DNA of 64,000 nucleotides from Pseudonocardiales bacterium (GCA_019244165.1 JAFATA010000037.1:1-64000), one strand, 5' to 3'; shown: positions 46,499 through 55,740, counted from the stretch's first letter. The notes: generated by a model from the letters alone, not told the origin. Numbers and translations: made by a program.

Positions 46499-46607
46499 CC
46501 ATCAAGCAGCACAAACGCTCCACCTGCTCGGCGGAAGCCGGCTGTGTCCTGCGCTCGGGGTCTCAGTTTGGGTCTCAGTTGCCCCCCATGCGGGCACGGG
46601 AGTGGCG

Positions 46608-47741
46608 TCAGAACTCCGCCCGTTGCCCGTCCGGGGTGATGGTGAAGCGCCACTGGGTGGCCGGGGGCTGGCCGGCATGGCACCAGCGGTGGTAGGCGGT
46701 GGTGACCTCGTCGAACAGCCGCCGTGGTCCGAACTGGTGGACCGGCCAGCGCTGGGTATCGGGTTGGTAGTCAAACCGCGCCCAGGACCGGGTGGTGGGA
46801 TCAAGGAACCACACGCACCAGCGACCATCATCGCCAGATGCGGGCTCATATATCCAGTGGCAGCCGGGAACAGAGAGAGCGATCGCAAAGGGCGCGTCGT
46901 CGTTGCACAAGTCGCAAGCATGCAAGTCCGTATCGCTGCGCTCAGGGATGTCGGCCTCGCGCACCACATCGGCGACCGCAGGACGGGGAATTCGCTGGTC
47001 GCGCAGTGGCATGAACGAAATAGTGGTGTCGACGAGACCCCCGGTGGCGCTGCCCTCAGTCCCGACCGTCAGCGACAACAGCCCCGCGGGCTTGTAAGCG
47101 CTGTTCCACGGGGTGACCACCAATCCCCCGGGGCGGGTCTGTGCCACCCACGTGTACGGCACCCGGGGTGAGGCGACAGTGGACAGCACCCGATCAAACG
47201 GTGCCGCTTCGGGGCAGCCCCGGGCACCGTCACCGGTAACCACCGTCACCTCGCCGTAGCCCGCGCGCTCCAGCGCGGTCCGCGCCTGCGCCGCCAGTTT
47301 CTGGTCAACCTCGATACTGGTCACATTGCGCGCGCCCAGATAGTGGGCCAGCAGCGCGGCGGTGTAGCCCGTTCCGGTGCCGATCTCCAATACCCGCATC
47401 CCCGGCTCTAGGCGCCCAGCGGCCAGCATCATCGCCACGATGTCCGGACGCGACGCCGAGCTGGTCGGCACCTGACCCTGCCCCTGCGGCCCGGCCGGGA
47501 TGCCGTCATCCACCTGGGTCACCACGTAGTGCGGCCCGTAAGCCCGGGCCAGCCACTCGGCCGGCTCCTCACCACGGCGCAGCGGTACCAGGTCGTCCCC
47601 GACGTAGCGCCAGATCACCTCAGGAATAAATACCTCGCGGGGCACCGCCAAAAAAGCCGCCCGCCACGGCTGGGCCAATACCCCCCGCTCGGCCAAGTCC
47701 TCAACCAGTTCGGACCACGCTGGCGGTGCCGCGGTGGTCAC
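46608..47741 (-). CDS. PIMT-like methyltransferase of an imiditide-type cassette (copy 1)
   Basis: 377 aa from GTG 47741, overlapping the peptide gene upstream as GTGA. It contains a PCMT/PIMT core with SAM motif VLEIGTGTGYTAALLAHYLG near residue 115 and TSIEVDQKLAAQARTALERA. The substrate loop reads GQVPTSSASRPDIVA in place of the QTISQP of true repair PIMTs. A C-terminal extension of about 150 residues (WVVHQFGPRRLFDEV-like PVHQFGPRRLFDEVTTAYHR) is absent from 210-aa repair enzymes and present in RiPP-associated O-methyltransferases. I infer that it methylates Asp in the neighbouring peptide to form aspartimide. Confidence 0.8.
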   Translation of the reverse strand: MTTAAPPAWSELVEDLAERGVLAQPWRAAFLAVPREVFIPEVIWRYVGDDLVPLRRGEEPAEWLARAYGPHYVVTQVDDGIPAGPQGQGQVPTSSASRPDIVAMMLAAGRLEPGMRVLEIGTGTGYTAALLAHYLGARNVTSIEVDQKLAAQARTALERAGYGEVTVVTGDGARGCPEAAPFDRVLSTVASPRVPYTWVAQTRPGGLVVTPWNSAYKPAGLLSLTVGTEGSATGGLVDTTISFMPLRDQRIPRPAVADVVREADIPERSDTDLHACDLCNDDAPFAIALSVPGCHWIYEPASGDDGRWCVWFLDPTTRSWARFDYQPDTQRWPVHQFGPRRLFDEVTTAYHRWCHAGQPPATQWRFTITPDGQRAEF

Positions 47742-47884
47742 TTCTTCGTGCCCTCATCATCATCATCGTCTGTATCCGGTTTTCCGTGCTTGCCACCAGG
47801 ATCTTTCGGCGGAATCGGTCGCTGAGGATCGTAACCGTTCCCCTCGTATTTCTTCGCGTCGTCTTCCTTCTCATGTTTGCTCAT
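47738..47884 (-). CDS. 48-aa charged precursor-like peptide (copy 1)
   Basis: ATG 47884 has GGGAGGG five bases upstream. The sequence starts MSKHEKEDDAKKYEGNGYDP, has a middle QRPIPPKDPGGKHGKPD and ends in an Asp run, EGTKK. It overlaps the methyltransferase start as GTGA, a coupling typical of a substrate and its enzyme. GKHGKPD matches GKHEKPD of copy 2. It has no hydrophobic core and no Cys. Best reading: substrate of an imiditide-type RiPP pathway. Confidence 0.7.
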   Translation of the reverse strand: MSKHEKEDDAKKYEGNGYDPQRPIPPKDPGGKHGKPDTDDDDDEGTKK

Positions 47885-47968
47885 TCCGTCCCTCCCGATC
47901 CCGCGAGTCACGTCAGGCTGCGGTGCCCTACGCTCAACTGTAACAGCCGCCCTTTATCTTGCTGGGCG

Positions 47969-48058
47969 TCAACGAAGCAATGCGAGGAACTCGGCGGGCG
48001 TGATGCCGGCTTGCCGCAGAATTGAGCCGAGTGTGCCGCGTTTGACGGTGCCGTAGGT
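47969..48058 (-). pseudogene. HicA toxin remnant (C-terminal 29 codons)
   Basis: Encodes GTVKRGTLGSILRQAGITPA, then EFLALLR and a stop, which is the end of a HicA-type mRNA interferase. A TGA in frame just upstream and no start show that the front is lost. It lies directly downstream of hicB. Confidence 0.65.
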
Positions 48059-48074
48059 TCAGACAGCGCGGGGC

Positions 48075-48299
48075 TCACGCCGCGCCGGGGACTTGGAATG
48101 AGGTAATGAGGGGCGTGGCGGTCACGTGTCGCTGCGGGGCATCGACCTCTTCGAGGTAGAGCGCGACAGCCTCGGCGAGGTTGGCCAAGACTTCCTCGAT
48201 CGTGCGACCCTGGCTGGCGACCTCGACTTCCAGGCAACGCGCCACATACCAGTCTTCTTCCTGGTGTACGGCGGCGGTCAGGTTCCAAGACGTTCCCAT
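48075..48299 (-). CDS. HicB-family antitoxin-like protein
   Basis: 74 aa from ATG 48299 (MGTSWNLTAAVHQEEDWYVA). The HicB fold is evident: RCLEVEVASQGRTIEEVLAN, LAEAVALYLEEVDAPQRHVT. It lacks the DNA-binding C-terminal domain of longer HicB proteins. Its toxin partner is now a remnant, so the pair cannot function as a complete TA module. A second, partial hicB lies at the right end of the island. Confidence 0.75.
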   Translation of the reverse strand: MGTSWNLTAAVHQEEDWYVARCLEVEVASQGRTIEEVLANLAEAVALYLEEVDAPQRHVTATPLITSFQVPGAA

Positions 48300-48483
48300 G
48301 AGCTCAGTGTGGCATCGTGAACGTCGTTCCGTTCTCCCACTACCGTGACGGAGGGTCACCCTCGCCGTACGGCGTTGGCGGCGACGGCCGCGCCACGAAG
48401 TCCAGCGAGACGTATCGTCGGTCTCTCCAACTGTATGATCACCGGCTTAGTCCTTTGCCAGCTCCTGGGAAAGGTGATCGCCC

Positions 48484-49284
48484 GTGGACCCCATCGACCT
48501 CGCGTTCTTCGAAACCGACGAGATGCGCTCCGCTCTGGCTGCCCGGGATATCGGCATGGTGTATCGCTACCTGCGGCGCCTGGGGATCAGCCAGCGCCAT
48601 ATGGCCGGGCTGACTGGCCAGTCCCAGTCGGAAGTCAGCGAGATCCTCCGGGGCCGCCAGGTGAGCAACGTGTGGGTAATCGAGCGCATCGCCGACGGGC
48701 TCGGTGTACCCCGGGCGTGGCTGGGCCTGAGCTACGGTGAGGAGCGGACGGAGTCACCGCCGGCTACGGAGGAGGTGGACGAGGACGTGAAACGCCGCGT
48801 ACTGATCGCCGAGGCCTTGGCGGCGGCCCTGGGCAAGGTGCTCCTCGGGATGGGTGAGCCGATCGAGCTGGCCCTGCCGAGTGGCTAGGTGCTGCCGTCG
48901 CGGCTGAGTATGGTCCACGTGCACATCGTGCGGGCGGTCACCGACCATCTGCGCGGTGTCGCACGGTACTACGGGGGGCAGGCTGGCGCATTCGGCGCCG
49001 TCTCGACGATCTACACCGAATGGATGCAGGTCCCCGCACCCGAGCTGGTCAAGACACAACTGGCCGCCGCGCTGGCCGAGCTGCACACCGAGGCCGGATG
49101 GTGCTGCCACGACGGGGGCGTGGACGGCACGGGCCACTTTAGTCGTGCGCTGCGGCTGGCTGGTCAGTTCCAGGACGCCTACGGGATCGCCAACGCCGCC
49201 TGGCACGCCGGGATGGCGCTGGTCCGCAGTGGGCATCCCAACGACGCGCTGAAGTTTTTCCAGGCCGGGCAGGCCCTCTCGTGA
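48484..49284 (+). pseudogene. XRE-TPR regulator with in-frame TAG and lost C-terminus
   Basis: HTH region (YLRRLGISQRHMAGLTGQSQ, SEVSEILRGRQVSNVW) then a stop TAG at 48886-48888 after ELALPSG. The same frame continues for 131 codons with family sequence (YYGGQAGAFGAVSTIYTEWM, ELHTEAGWCCHDGGVDGTGH). CAG to TAG is the simplest change. The reading frame then ends at 49284, where the remaining TPR part should follow. The 3' end abuts the truncated phosphoribosyltransferase. Confidence 0.8.
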
Positions 49285-49739
49285 GCAGGGCGTGGTGAAG
49301 TCCGGCGAGCAGGGAACTTCGCCGTACGGCTGCGATGAATGGATGGTCGCCGGACCGGGCGGGTAAGCGGGTGCTGGGAACCGTGGTCACCACGGTGGGA
49401 GCGCCCCCGAGCACCGTGGCAATGCAGGGCCAGTGACGGTAGGTGAACCGCGCGATGGTCGCGGAAACGATCATTGCGAGCTGCGCTCGGACTTCTGCCC
49501 GGTGGTGGTCCTTGTAGTAACGCAGGACATGCCAGTACTGGCCCGACACCTCATATAGCGAGATGGGGAGCACGGTGGTCGCCGGATAACGTACCTGGCG
49601 CATTGTGGTGGCAGCTGTAGCAGGTCGAATGGCCCTCGTTGGGACCAGAATGGCACACGATGCAGACTCCGGCGCCGCCAGGTGGCACACGGCGGTAAAT
49701 TTGTAGGTATGGGTCGGTATAGTGCTCGACTGCTGTCAT
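49285..49739 (-). pseudogene. Phosphoribosyltransferase-like protein with zinc knuckle, frameshifted and truncated
   Basis: From ATG 49739: MTAVEHYTDPYLQIYRRVPP, then a Cys-rich knuckle (GVCIVCHSGPNEGHSTCYSC HH) and, after a frame change at 49603-49604 (extra A), YPATTVLPISLYEVSGQYWH, VLRYYKDHHRAEVRAQLAM and VVTTVPSTRLPARSGDHPFI. VVTTVPSTR resembles the PRPP-type loop of ComF-like phosphoribosyltransferases. After SSLLAG the match ends at about 49310. It follows the DprA gene by 13 bases, so they were an operon. Confidence 0.7.
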
Positions 49740-49752
49740 CGAGTGCCGTCTG

Positions 49753-50685
49753 CTATAGTAGGACCAGCTGTTCCGGGAAGCTGCTGAGCGTGGCGATGAC
49801 CTCCAGAACATCGTCGAGCTCTCTGACGACGGTGACACCGGGGCGCTCCGCGTATCGCTGTGCCCAGTCCTGTGACTTCACTAGCGACTCCAACAAGAAT
49901 AGTCGCTTGCCGTGTTCCAGAGCGAGGCGCGCCTGCATCTTCGAGCCGCCGGTGGCGGATGCCTCGATCACGACCGTGCCCATGGCCATACCGCTCATCA
50001 CGACGTTGCGCATCGGGAAGTTAGTCGCCTGTGGTGGTGCGTCGGGCCAGAACTGCGAGACGAGCGCGCCCTGCTTGCAGATCCTCTCGGCCAGCTCTCG
50101 GTTCTCTTGCGGGTAGACCGCGGTAAGAATTCCATGGCCGACGACCGCGAGGGTCCTGCCGTTGGCCTCAAGTGCGGCGGTATGGGCGGAGGTATCGATT
50201 CCGCGTGCCAAACCGGACAGGACCGTGACGTTCGCTTCGGTAAGACCCCGTGTGAGGCGGGTCGCCCGCCGTCGTCCATCCTCGGACGCCTGCCGGGTAC
50301 CGACGACCGCGACTGCGCGAAAGTCCCCCGGCGCCAGGTCGCCCTTGACCCAGATAAAGGGCGGCCGGTTGTAGACCAACTGTAGGTTCGCCGGGTAGTC
50401 GTCCTCACGCACGGTAAGAAGCCTCACGCCCTGGGCTGTGACGCGCGCGACCAGCTCCTCGGCCGCGTCCAGGTCTTCAGGCCGCACGCGCTCCAGCAGT
50501 TCCTCCGCGTACTGACGGTGCTCTTCAGGGATGAGGCCAATCTGCCTGTCGAGAAGAGCAAGCGCGCCGCCGGACTCGTAGATGACGGCTGCGGTGCGGA
50601 ACCACTCCCCGGGGGATGCCCTAGTCAAGGCAAGGACGGCGGCCTGCTCAGCCCCTGTGGTACTCGTCGCCACTGTGGTATTCAT
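49753..50685 (-). CDS. DprA/Smf-like protein under SOS control
   Basis: 310 aa from ATG 50685 with GCGAGGA upstream. It has an N-terminal helical region, then the DprA Rossmann domain: VAVVGTRQASEDGRRRATRL (GTR motif), VLSGLARGIDTSAHTAALEA (SGxARGID), VYPQENRELAERI and VVIEASATGGSKMQARLALE, with the GS loop common to the family. DprA loads RecA on ssDNA in competence; Smf-like versions paired with a phosphoribosyltransferase have been proposed to act on nucleotides in defence systems. An SOS box lies 35 bases upstream. Confidence 0.85.
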   Translation of the reverse strand: MNTTVATSTTGAEQAAVLALTRASPGEWFRTAAVIYESGGALALLDRQIGLIPEEHRQYAEELLERVRPEDLDAAEELVARVTAQGVRLLTVREDDYPANLQLVYNRPPFIWVKGDLAPGDFRAVAVVGTRQASEDGRRRATRLTRGLTEANVTVLSGLARGIDTSAHTAALEANGRTLAVVGHGILTAVYPQENRELAERICKQGALVSQFWPDAPPQATNFPMRNVVMSGMAMGTVVIEASATGGSKMQARLALEHGKRLFLLESLVKSQDWAQRYAERPGVTVVRELDDVLEVIATLSSFPEQLVLL

Positions 50686-50719
50686 CGGTCCTCGCCTCTC
50701 CGACCGCCGTGCACAAGAT

Positions 50720-50735
50720 TCGAACATACGTTCGA
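50720..50735. promoter_or_regulatory. SOS box (LexA operator)
   Basis: TCGAACATACGTTCGA is a perfect match to the actinobacterial LexA site TCGAAC-N4-GTTCGA. It lies 34 bases upstream of the DprA-like start, so the gene should be DNA-damage-induced. Confidence 0.85.
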
Positions 50736-50785
50736 CTCCATGCTAGCTATCCTCAGTTCGGCACGGTAGCGGTCATCTCAGCTTC

Positions 50786-51493
50786 TTAGGCCGACACGAC
50801 CGCGCTCTCGTCCCAGTGCGGACTGGTGTACCACATCGCAACCAGTCGGATACGGTACGTTGCGCTCGCCACACTCATGGTCGGGACGGTCGCGGAGGTG
50901 GCTGCCGATCCCCGGTTATGACGCGACCCGATCCAGCCGCTGCGGAGAGCGGGAGACGCCCTGAACACGGTGGTGGCCCGCTGGCGACAGTGCTCAAGCA
51001 CGTTCAAGCCTTCGACGAACTGGGTGACCTTAGCTCGAACTGGACCTTCAGTGTCTTCGATGACCGCGTGCACGCCACCCTTGATGCATCGCGGCTCGGC
51101 GACCGCAGTTCCTCGAAAAATGGTCGCGGGATAGTAGCCGTCACAGAGCTGCATGGGTTGGTCATCGACGACAAACAACCGGCGGCGCACGATGAGAGGC
51201 GTATCTGGCGGGACGTTGAGTCGTTCGGCGATCTCTACAGGTGCAGGCACTTCCTCGACGCTGAGAAGCCGTTGAGTCGCCTGCCGCCCTTGGGCGGCGA
51301 CTTCTGCGTTAAAGTTGCTCGTGCCGCTATCTTTCCGTATGCGACTGACCACCGCCACGACCCTCCCCGACGACCGCATCGACCACCACCTCACCACCTG
51401 AAAGCCGATCGCCGAATCATGACCACGTCCCTGCTCATCTGCGAGTCTGCGTGGTGCAGCCATCGTGAGCCAAGCCGCTATGCTCCCCGGCAA
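50786..51493 (-). pseudogene. GntR-type regulator remnant (UTRA domain)
   Basis: The central part matches a GntR effector (UTRA) domain: VVSRIRKDSGTSNFNAEVAA, SVEEVPAPVEIAERLNVPPD, LFVVDDQPMQLCDGYYPATI, GGVHAVIEDTEGPVRAKVTQ. The N-terminal HTH is missing and the sequence after FVEGLNVLE no longer looks like the family (lost MPTP...PGVPV). It is probably a decayed gene; which frames were lost is not resolved. Confidence 0.6.
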
Positions 51494-51514
51494 ATCGGCC
51501 GAGAGGGTGGAGTG

Positions 51515-51721
51515 ATGGCATCTCTGGCAACGTTGGAACAGAGGATCCGCGCCTTGGAGGCTCGGCTCGCCGAGGTCGAGGGTGGGTACGGCGACACGCT
51601 GTACCGGTTGCGCCGTGACTCCATTGCTACGCGCATTGATCTGGGACGGCTGCTGGACCAGGCCGGTGTCGCCCGGGCGACCAACGAGGAGATCGACGCG
51701 ATTCCGGACGTCGAGGGCTAA
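51515..51721 (+). CDS. Small coiled-coil protein (68 aa)
   Basis: ATG 51515 follows GAGAGGGTGGAGTG. The helix ATLEQRIRALEARLAEVEGG is a clear heptad coiled coil, then YGDTLYRLRRDSIATRIDLG and an acidic tail. This resembles a small recurrent actinobacterial family whose members have a leucine-zipper start and a DGxD-like tail. A longer ORF upstream (50816) overlaps the GntR remnant and is not used. Confidence 0.65.
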   Translation: MASLATLEQRIRALEARLAEVEGGYGDTLYRLRRDSIATRIDLGRLLDQAGVARATNEEIDAIPDVEG

Positions 51722-51723
51722 CC

Positions 51724-52965
51724 TCAGCCGTCACGAGTGGGTGCGCCGGCTGCCACAGAGGGAACATCGGTCAGCTCCACCCGCTGCCCCTCCGGGGTGA
51801 CGGTGAACAACCAGCGGTCGGCCCCGGGGCTGCCCGCCTCGAGCCACCAGCGGCAGGCTGCTTCCACCTCATCCCACAATCGCCGGGGACCGGACTGAAG
51901 CACCGGGAACTCATCCTCATCCGCGTCGGGGCTGGTATGGGTCAGCTTGGCCCACGAGCCCCAGGGGTCCACCAGCCATAGCACACCCACCGGATCATCG
52001 GGCTCCCACGGGTAGTAGCGCCACTGGCAGCCAGGCACACGCTGGCCGATAGCAACCCGCGCACCATGCGGCCTCGTCACGTGGGAGGGATGCAACGTGG
52101 TGACCCTCTCCTCAACGCGCTCTGGATCCCCTACGCCATTGCTCATGGTGGGTTTGACGGCGCCCCGGGTTTCTCGCTGCTCACGCAGCCACATGAAGTT
52201 GCTCTCCGCCACGATCCGGCCAGATGCGGTGCCATCCTCGGCAACGGTTAACACCAATAGTCCACCGGCGTAGGTATCCGCCCAGGGCACCACGATCCGC
52301 CCACCCGGCCGGGTCTGCTCCACCCACGCATAGGGAACCTGGTTACAGGCCGCAGTGACGATCAGCCGGTCGTACGGGGCGCCCGGGGGGTACCCGAGGG
52401 CACCGTCACCCGTGACCACCGTGACGGCCCCGAGCCCGGCGTCCGACAGCGCCTTCCTGGCGTGAGTGGCGATGACGGGGTCAACCTCGATACTGGTGAC
52501 CTGCCTAGCGCCGAGCCGATGAGCCAGTAACGCAGCGTTATAACCAGTCCCGGTACCCACCTCCAGCACACGATGCCCGTCGTGAGCGTCCAGCGCCGCC
52601 AGCATCACCGCAACAATGATTGGACCCGACGCCGAGCTGGAGGGCAGAGAACCCCCTACACCAGGACCAGTCGGGCGCCCATCATCGACCTGGGTCGCCA
52701 CACCATCGTCCGCGGCGTAGGCCAACCGCAGCCACCGGCCTGGGTCCTGCTCGCGGTGCAACGGCACGAAAGCCGGCGAGGCCCCGTCGTCGTTCTCAAC
52801 CCACACCGTGCCCGGAAGGAACTCGTGCCGTGACACCGCCAACAGCGCCGGCCGCCACGGCAAGACCGCAGCTCGCCACTCCGCCACGAACTCGTCTGCC
52901 AGGACCGCATCAACCATCCGACGCCGCAGCTCCACAGGCGACCCAACCGCGTCAAGACCGGTCAC
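51724..52965 (-). CDS. PIMT-like methyltransferase of an imiditide-type cassette (copy 2)
   Basis: 413 aa from GTG 52965, overlapping the peptide gene as GTGA exactly as in copy 1. SAM motif HRVLEVGTGTGYNAALLAHR; substrate loop GSLPSSSASGPIIVAVML; the same long C-terminal extension (PVLQSGPRRLWDEVEAACRW). It is about 35 residues longer than copy 1, mainly in the linker VTRPHGARVAIGQR. The two enzymes look clearly homologous but diverged. Function by inference: Asp O-methylation and aspartimide formation on the adjacent peptide. Confidence 0.8.
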   Translation of the reverse strand: MTGLDAVGSPVELRRRMVDAVLADEFVAEWRAAVLPWRPALLAVSRHEFLPGTVWVENDDGASPAFVPLHREQDPGRWLRLAYAADDGVATQVDDGRPTGPGVGGSLPSSSASGPIIVAVMLAALDAHDGHRVLEVGTGTGYNAALLAHRLGARQVTSIEVDPVIATHARKALSDAGLGAVTVVTGDGALGYPPGAPYDRLIVTAACNQVPYAWVEQTRPGGRIVVPWADTYAGGLLVLTVAEDGTASGRIVAESNFMWLREQRETRGAVKPTMSNGVGDPERVEERVTTLHPSHVTRPHGARVAIGQRVPGCQWRYYPWEPDDPVGVLWLVDPWGSWAKLTHTSPDADEDEFPVLQSGPRRLWDEVEAACRWWLEAGSPGADRWLFTVTPEGQRVELTDVPSVAAGAPTRDG

Positions 52966-53117
52966 TTCTTCTCCTGCTTGCCAGAGTCCTTGCCAGGGTC
53001 CTCGGGTTCGTCTGGCTTTTCGTGCTTACCCGGCTGACGGTGCGGGAACAGCCCTCCCGGCTTATGGCCATCCCGAGTGGGGTCAGGCTGCGGCGGTGTC
53101 TCATGGTGCCTACCCAT
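52962..53117 (-). CDS. 51-aa charged precursor-like peptide (copy 2)
   Basis: ATG 53117 follows GAGGAGGAGTAGCG. Sequence: MGRHHETPPQPDPTRDGHKP, then GGLFPHRQPGKHEKPDEPED, then PGKDSGKQEKK. It shares GKHxKPD and the Lys/Asp/Pro/Gly composition with copy 1. DG in TRDGHKP is a good aspartimide site. Coupled by GTGA overlap to copy-2 methyltransferase. Confidence 0.72.
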   Translation of the reverse strand: MGRHHETPPQPDPTRDGHKPGGLFPHRQPGKHEKPDEPEDPGKDSGKQEKK

Positions 53118-53281
53118 CGCTACTCCTCCTCATCACCATCCCCCACACCCGCTCAGTCGCCCCCGGTATACCGCACACCGCGACCAGTCGAAAAGACGAC
53201 GACGGCCCTGCCATCCGGGTGCCGGTAGACGGCATGACTGCCCTTCGTGCGCACGTAAACGAACACAGGAAAGCCACCCGG

Positions 53282-55740
53282 TTATCGAGGTGGAGATGCT
53301 GGTAGGCGGTGGGCCAAGAGGTCGAAGTGGCGTTGGGTGGCCCACGCCTGCCGGTCGCCGATGACGCAGAGGCGGCGCTGGGCACGGCTGACGGCCACGT
53401 TGAGCAGGTTGGGTTTGCTGGCGGCCCAACGCCGGGCTCCACCCCGTCGGGGATCGCTGCCGAGCACCAGGATCACGATCTCGGCCTGCTTGCCCTGCGC
53501 GGTATGGATCGTCCCGGCCACCAGGCCCCGGTAGCGGTGAGCACGCTGATGCACCTGGCGGGCGATGTCGCGAAACGGACCAATCACCATGACCTGGGAC
53601 ATCTCGAACTTCAGGTCGGCCAGGGCGTCGAGAATCAGATCCAGCCGCCTGCCCTCGGCAGGAATCCAGTGGCCATCGGATACGTGGGAGACAACGTCGA
53701 TCCACTCCGAAGCGGGCAGCAACGGATACGCCTCCTGGAACCGCTGGGCGGCGGCCGGCGCAGTTCCGTTGATCATGAGGCCGTTGTAGGCGATGTCGTT
53801 GGCGATGCCGAACATGGGCTGGTCGCAACGACGGTGCACGGTCAGCGGTGAACCGACCCAGATCTCGCCGTCGTCGCCGGCCAGCCGGGTGCTCAGAGGG
53901 GTGAGCCGGTCGGCCAATCTTTGCACCGAGGTGCGGCTGGACAGCCACTGCTCATCGCCTGACCGAGTTCGGCCCGGATGGCGTCGCGTTCCCGCTCGCC
54001 GCGCCGTCTCCTCCCCCTGCGCGGCAGCCTGGGCGGCGAGGTCAACTTCTCGCGCGAGCCGCGCCAGCTCACCGTACGCATCGTGCAGGGCCCGTTCGGC
54101 TGCCTCCACCTGGGCAGCCGCAGCTTGGTCGCGGTGCCGCCACTCCCGCATGGCTTTGCCCAGCGAGGTCAGCCACTCCAGAAACCCCGGCCGGAACTGG
54201 CGGTGCTCGGCACGCAACTGCACCCGCCGTGCCCGCTCGGCCTGCCAAGCCTGGGCACCACGCTCTGCTGTGGTGAGCTGCGCACGGAGCGCTGCGACCT
54301 GCTGCTGCGCGGCGGTCAACGCTTCGTGGGCGGCACCCCATGCTCGAGTGCCTGCCGGAAGGTGGCCACTGCCTCCAGCCACGTGCACGGCGGCGCCGAG
54401 CGCTCATACTCTTTGAGGATCGCCAGCAAACCGAGCCGATCGTGTTCCTCCTCGGGGTCCTTGGGCTTGCGGTACCAGAAGTCGTCCACGAACTGGCCGC
54501 AATTGCGCTTGTTACCCAACCGCGCCGAGACCAGCGCCCACCCGGTGACGGCGGTCTCGATGCCGTTCACGTCGTCGCCCTCAGCGTCATCGCGATCGTT
54601 GGTGAGCAGCGCTGAGGCGATGCCCGGAAAGTAGTCGAGCTGCACGGCGTCCGCACGCCAGCACTCATCGATCGCGTCCCGCCCCGGGATCTCCTTCGTG
54701 ACGTTCTCCACCGCCCCGTTGTTCGCCGATGCGACAACCATGTCAAACCCTGTGAACTGGGGTTTCCAGAAGTGCACCACGCGGGTGTGATCGCCGTTCT
54801 TTCGGCGCTCTTGCTTCCCGGAGAACGCCTCCCGCGGGTGCGGATGTTCTGGTGCGCTTGGTCACCGGCCCAGTGGCACCCGGCAGGGGGCCGTGGCTTT
54901 CAATACCGTGTCCAGCTGCTCGCGCACGTCTACCCGCCGTGCCGTATCCAACTCGGCATCGGGGCGCAGGTACTCGCACAGCACGGTGCCGACCTTGCCC
55001 ACACTCGCCTGCTCCGCGACCGTGGCGAGGTCATCAGCGATGAAGCTGTTCAGGAAGTCATGCCCGTCGGCGCTATAGGCTCTGCACTTGGCCACGATCT
55101 GGCTGCGGATACGGATCTCGGCGTGCGGCAGTGCCGAGTCCACGTGCAGCATCTTCGCGACAGCCTTGAGGCACTCTGTGAGCACTTCCTGCCCGATTGG
55201 CCGCCCCACCTCGTGATCGCGCCGCCGCAGCTCCGCGGCCCACTCGTCATCTGGCTCGGGCTCTACCAGATCCTTGAAGTACGCACCGAACTCCTTTTTC
55301 GCGCCCTCGAACCCGGTCAACCAGCTCGGCGTTCCCGGACCGGGACACACTGTGCGGCCCGTCGCCCAGGCGCAACTGGACAACACCTCCGAACCAACCA
55401 GCGGCCGTCCCTCGCCTGACACGACGAACGCGGCCAGCGCACTCTCTCTCGCCGGGCGTTCATCGAAGCTTTCCTCATCCGGCGCGAAGACCCTTGCTAG
55501 GACCTCGAACACCGATTCCAGCGAGTAAATCCCGGCGTAAACAACGTGCCACCACGCCTGGTCCTTGCTCAGCGGGACTCCCGCCAGCTCATGCTCCGGT
55601 TCCCACGGCAACGGCTCACCAGGCTTGACCACGTACACCCGTCGCTCGCTGACCTTCTCGACAGAGGGCGGACTGAACATCTCCACCGTGCGCCAGAATC
55701 GGATGATCTCAGCGCGCTGCGCATCCGCTCCCCGTACCAA
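53282..55740 (-). pseudogene. Large SF1 helicase, decayed, P-loop and Walker B deleted
   Basis: Three fragments remain. First, 55740-54862: N-terminal region VYVVKPGEPLPWEPEHELAG to CRVPLGR, then stop. Second, 54780-54316: FTGFDMVVASANNGAVENVT, which in intact homologues follows the P-loop segment. Third, 54388-53282, in another frame: coiled-coil region and then SSRTSVQRLADRLTPLSTRL, SPLTVHRRCDQPMFGIANDI, VAGTIHTAQGKQAEIVILVL and the C-terminal VAVSRAQRRLCVIGDRQAWA. The P-loop between fragments 1 and 2 and the Walker B (DEAGQA) segment inside fragment 3 are absent, so it cannot be a working helicase. Confidence 0.8.

Noticed and set aside
46608-47741. Ordinary L-isoaspartate repair enzyme
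   Set aside because: The length (377 aa against about 215), altered substrate loop, C-terminal extension and coupling to a tiny peptide gene argue against housekeeping repair.
50816-51721. A 301-aa forward ORF ending with the coiled-coil gene
   Set aside because: Its first 230 codons are opposite the GntR remnant and have no protein pattern; only the final 68 codons have a ribosome-binding site and coiled-coil structure.
46608-52965. Graspetide or lanthipeptide cluster reading of the PIMT-like enzymes
   Set aside because: No ATP-grasp ligase or lanthionine synthetase gene occurs nearby; the peptides lack Cys and the TTxxxxEE-like motifs of those classes.
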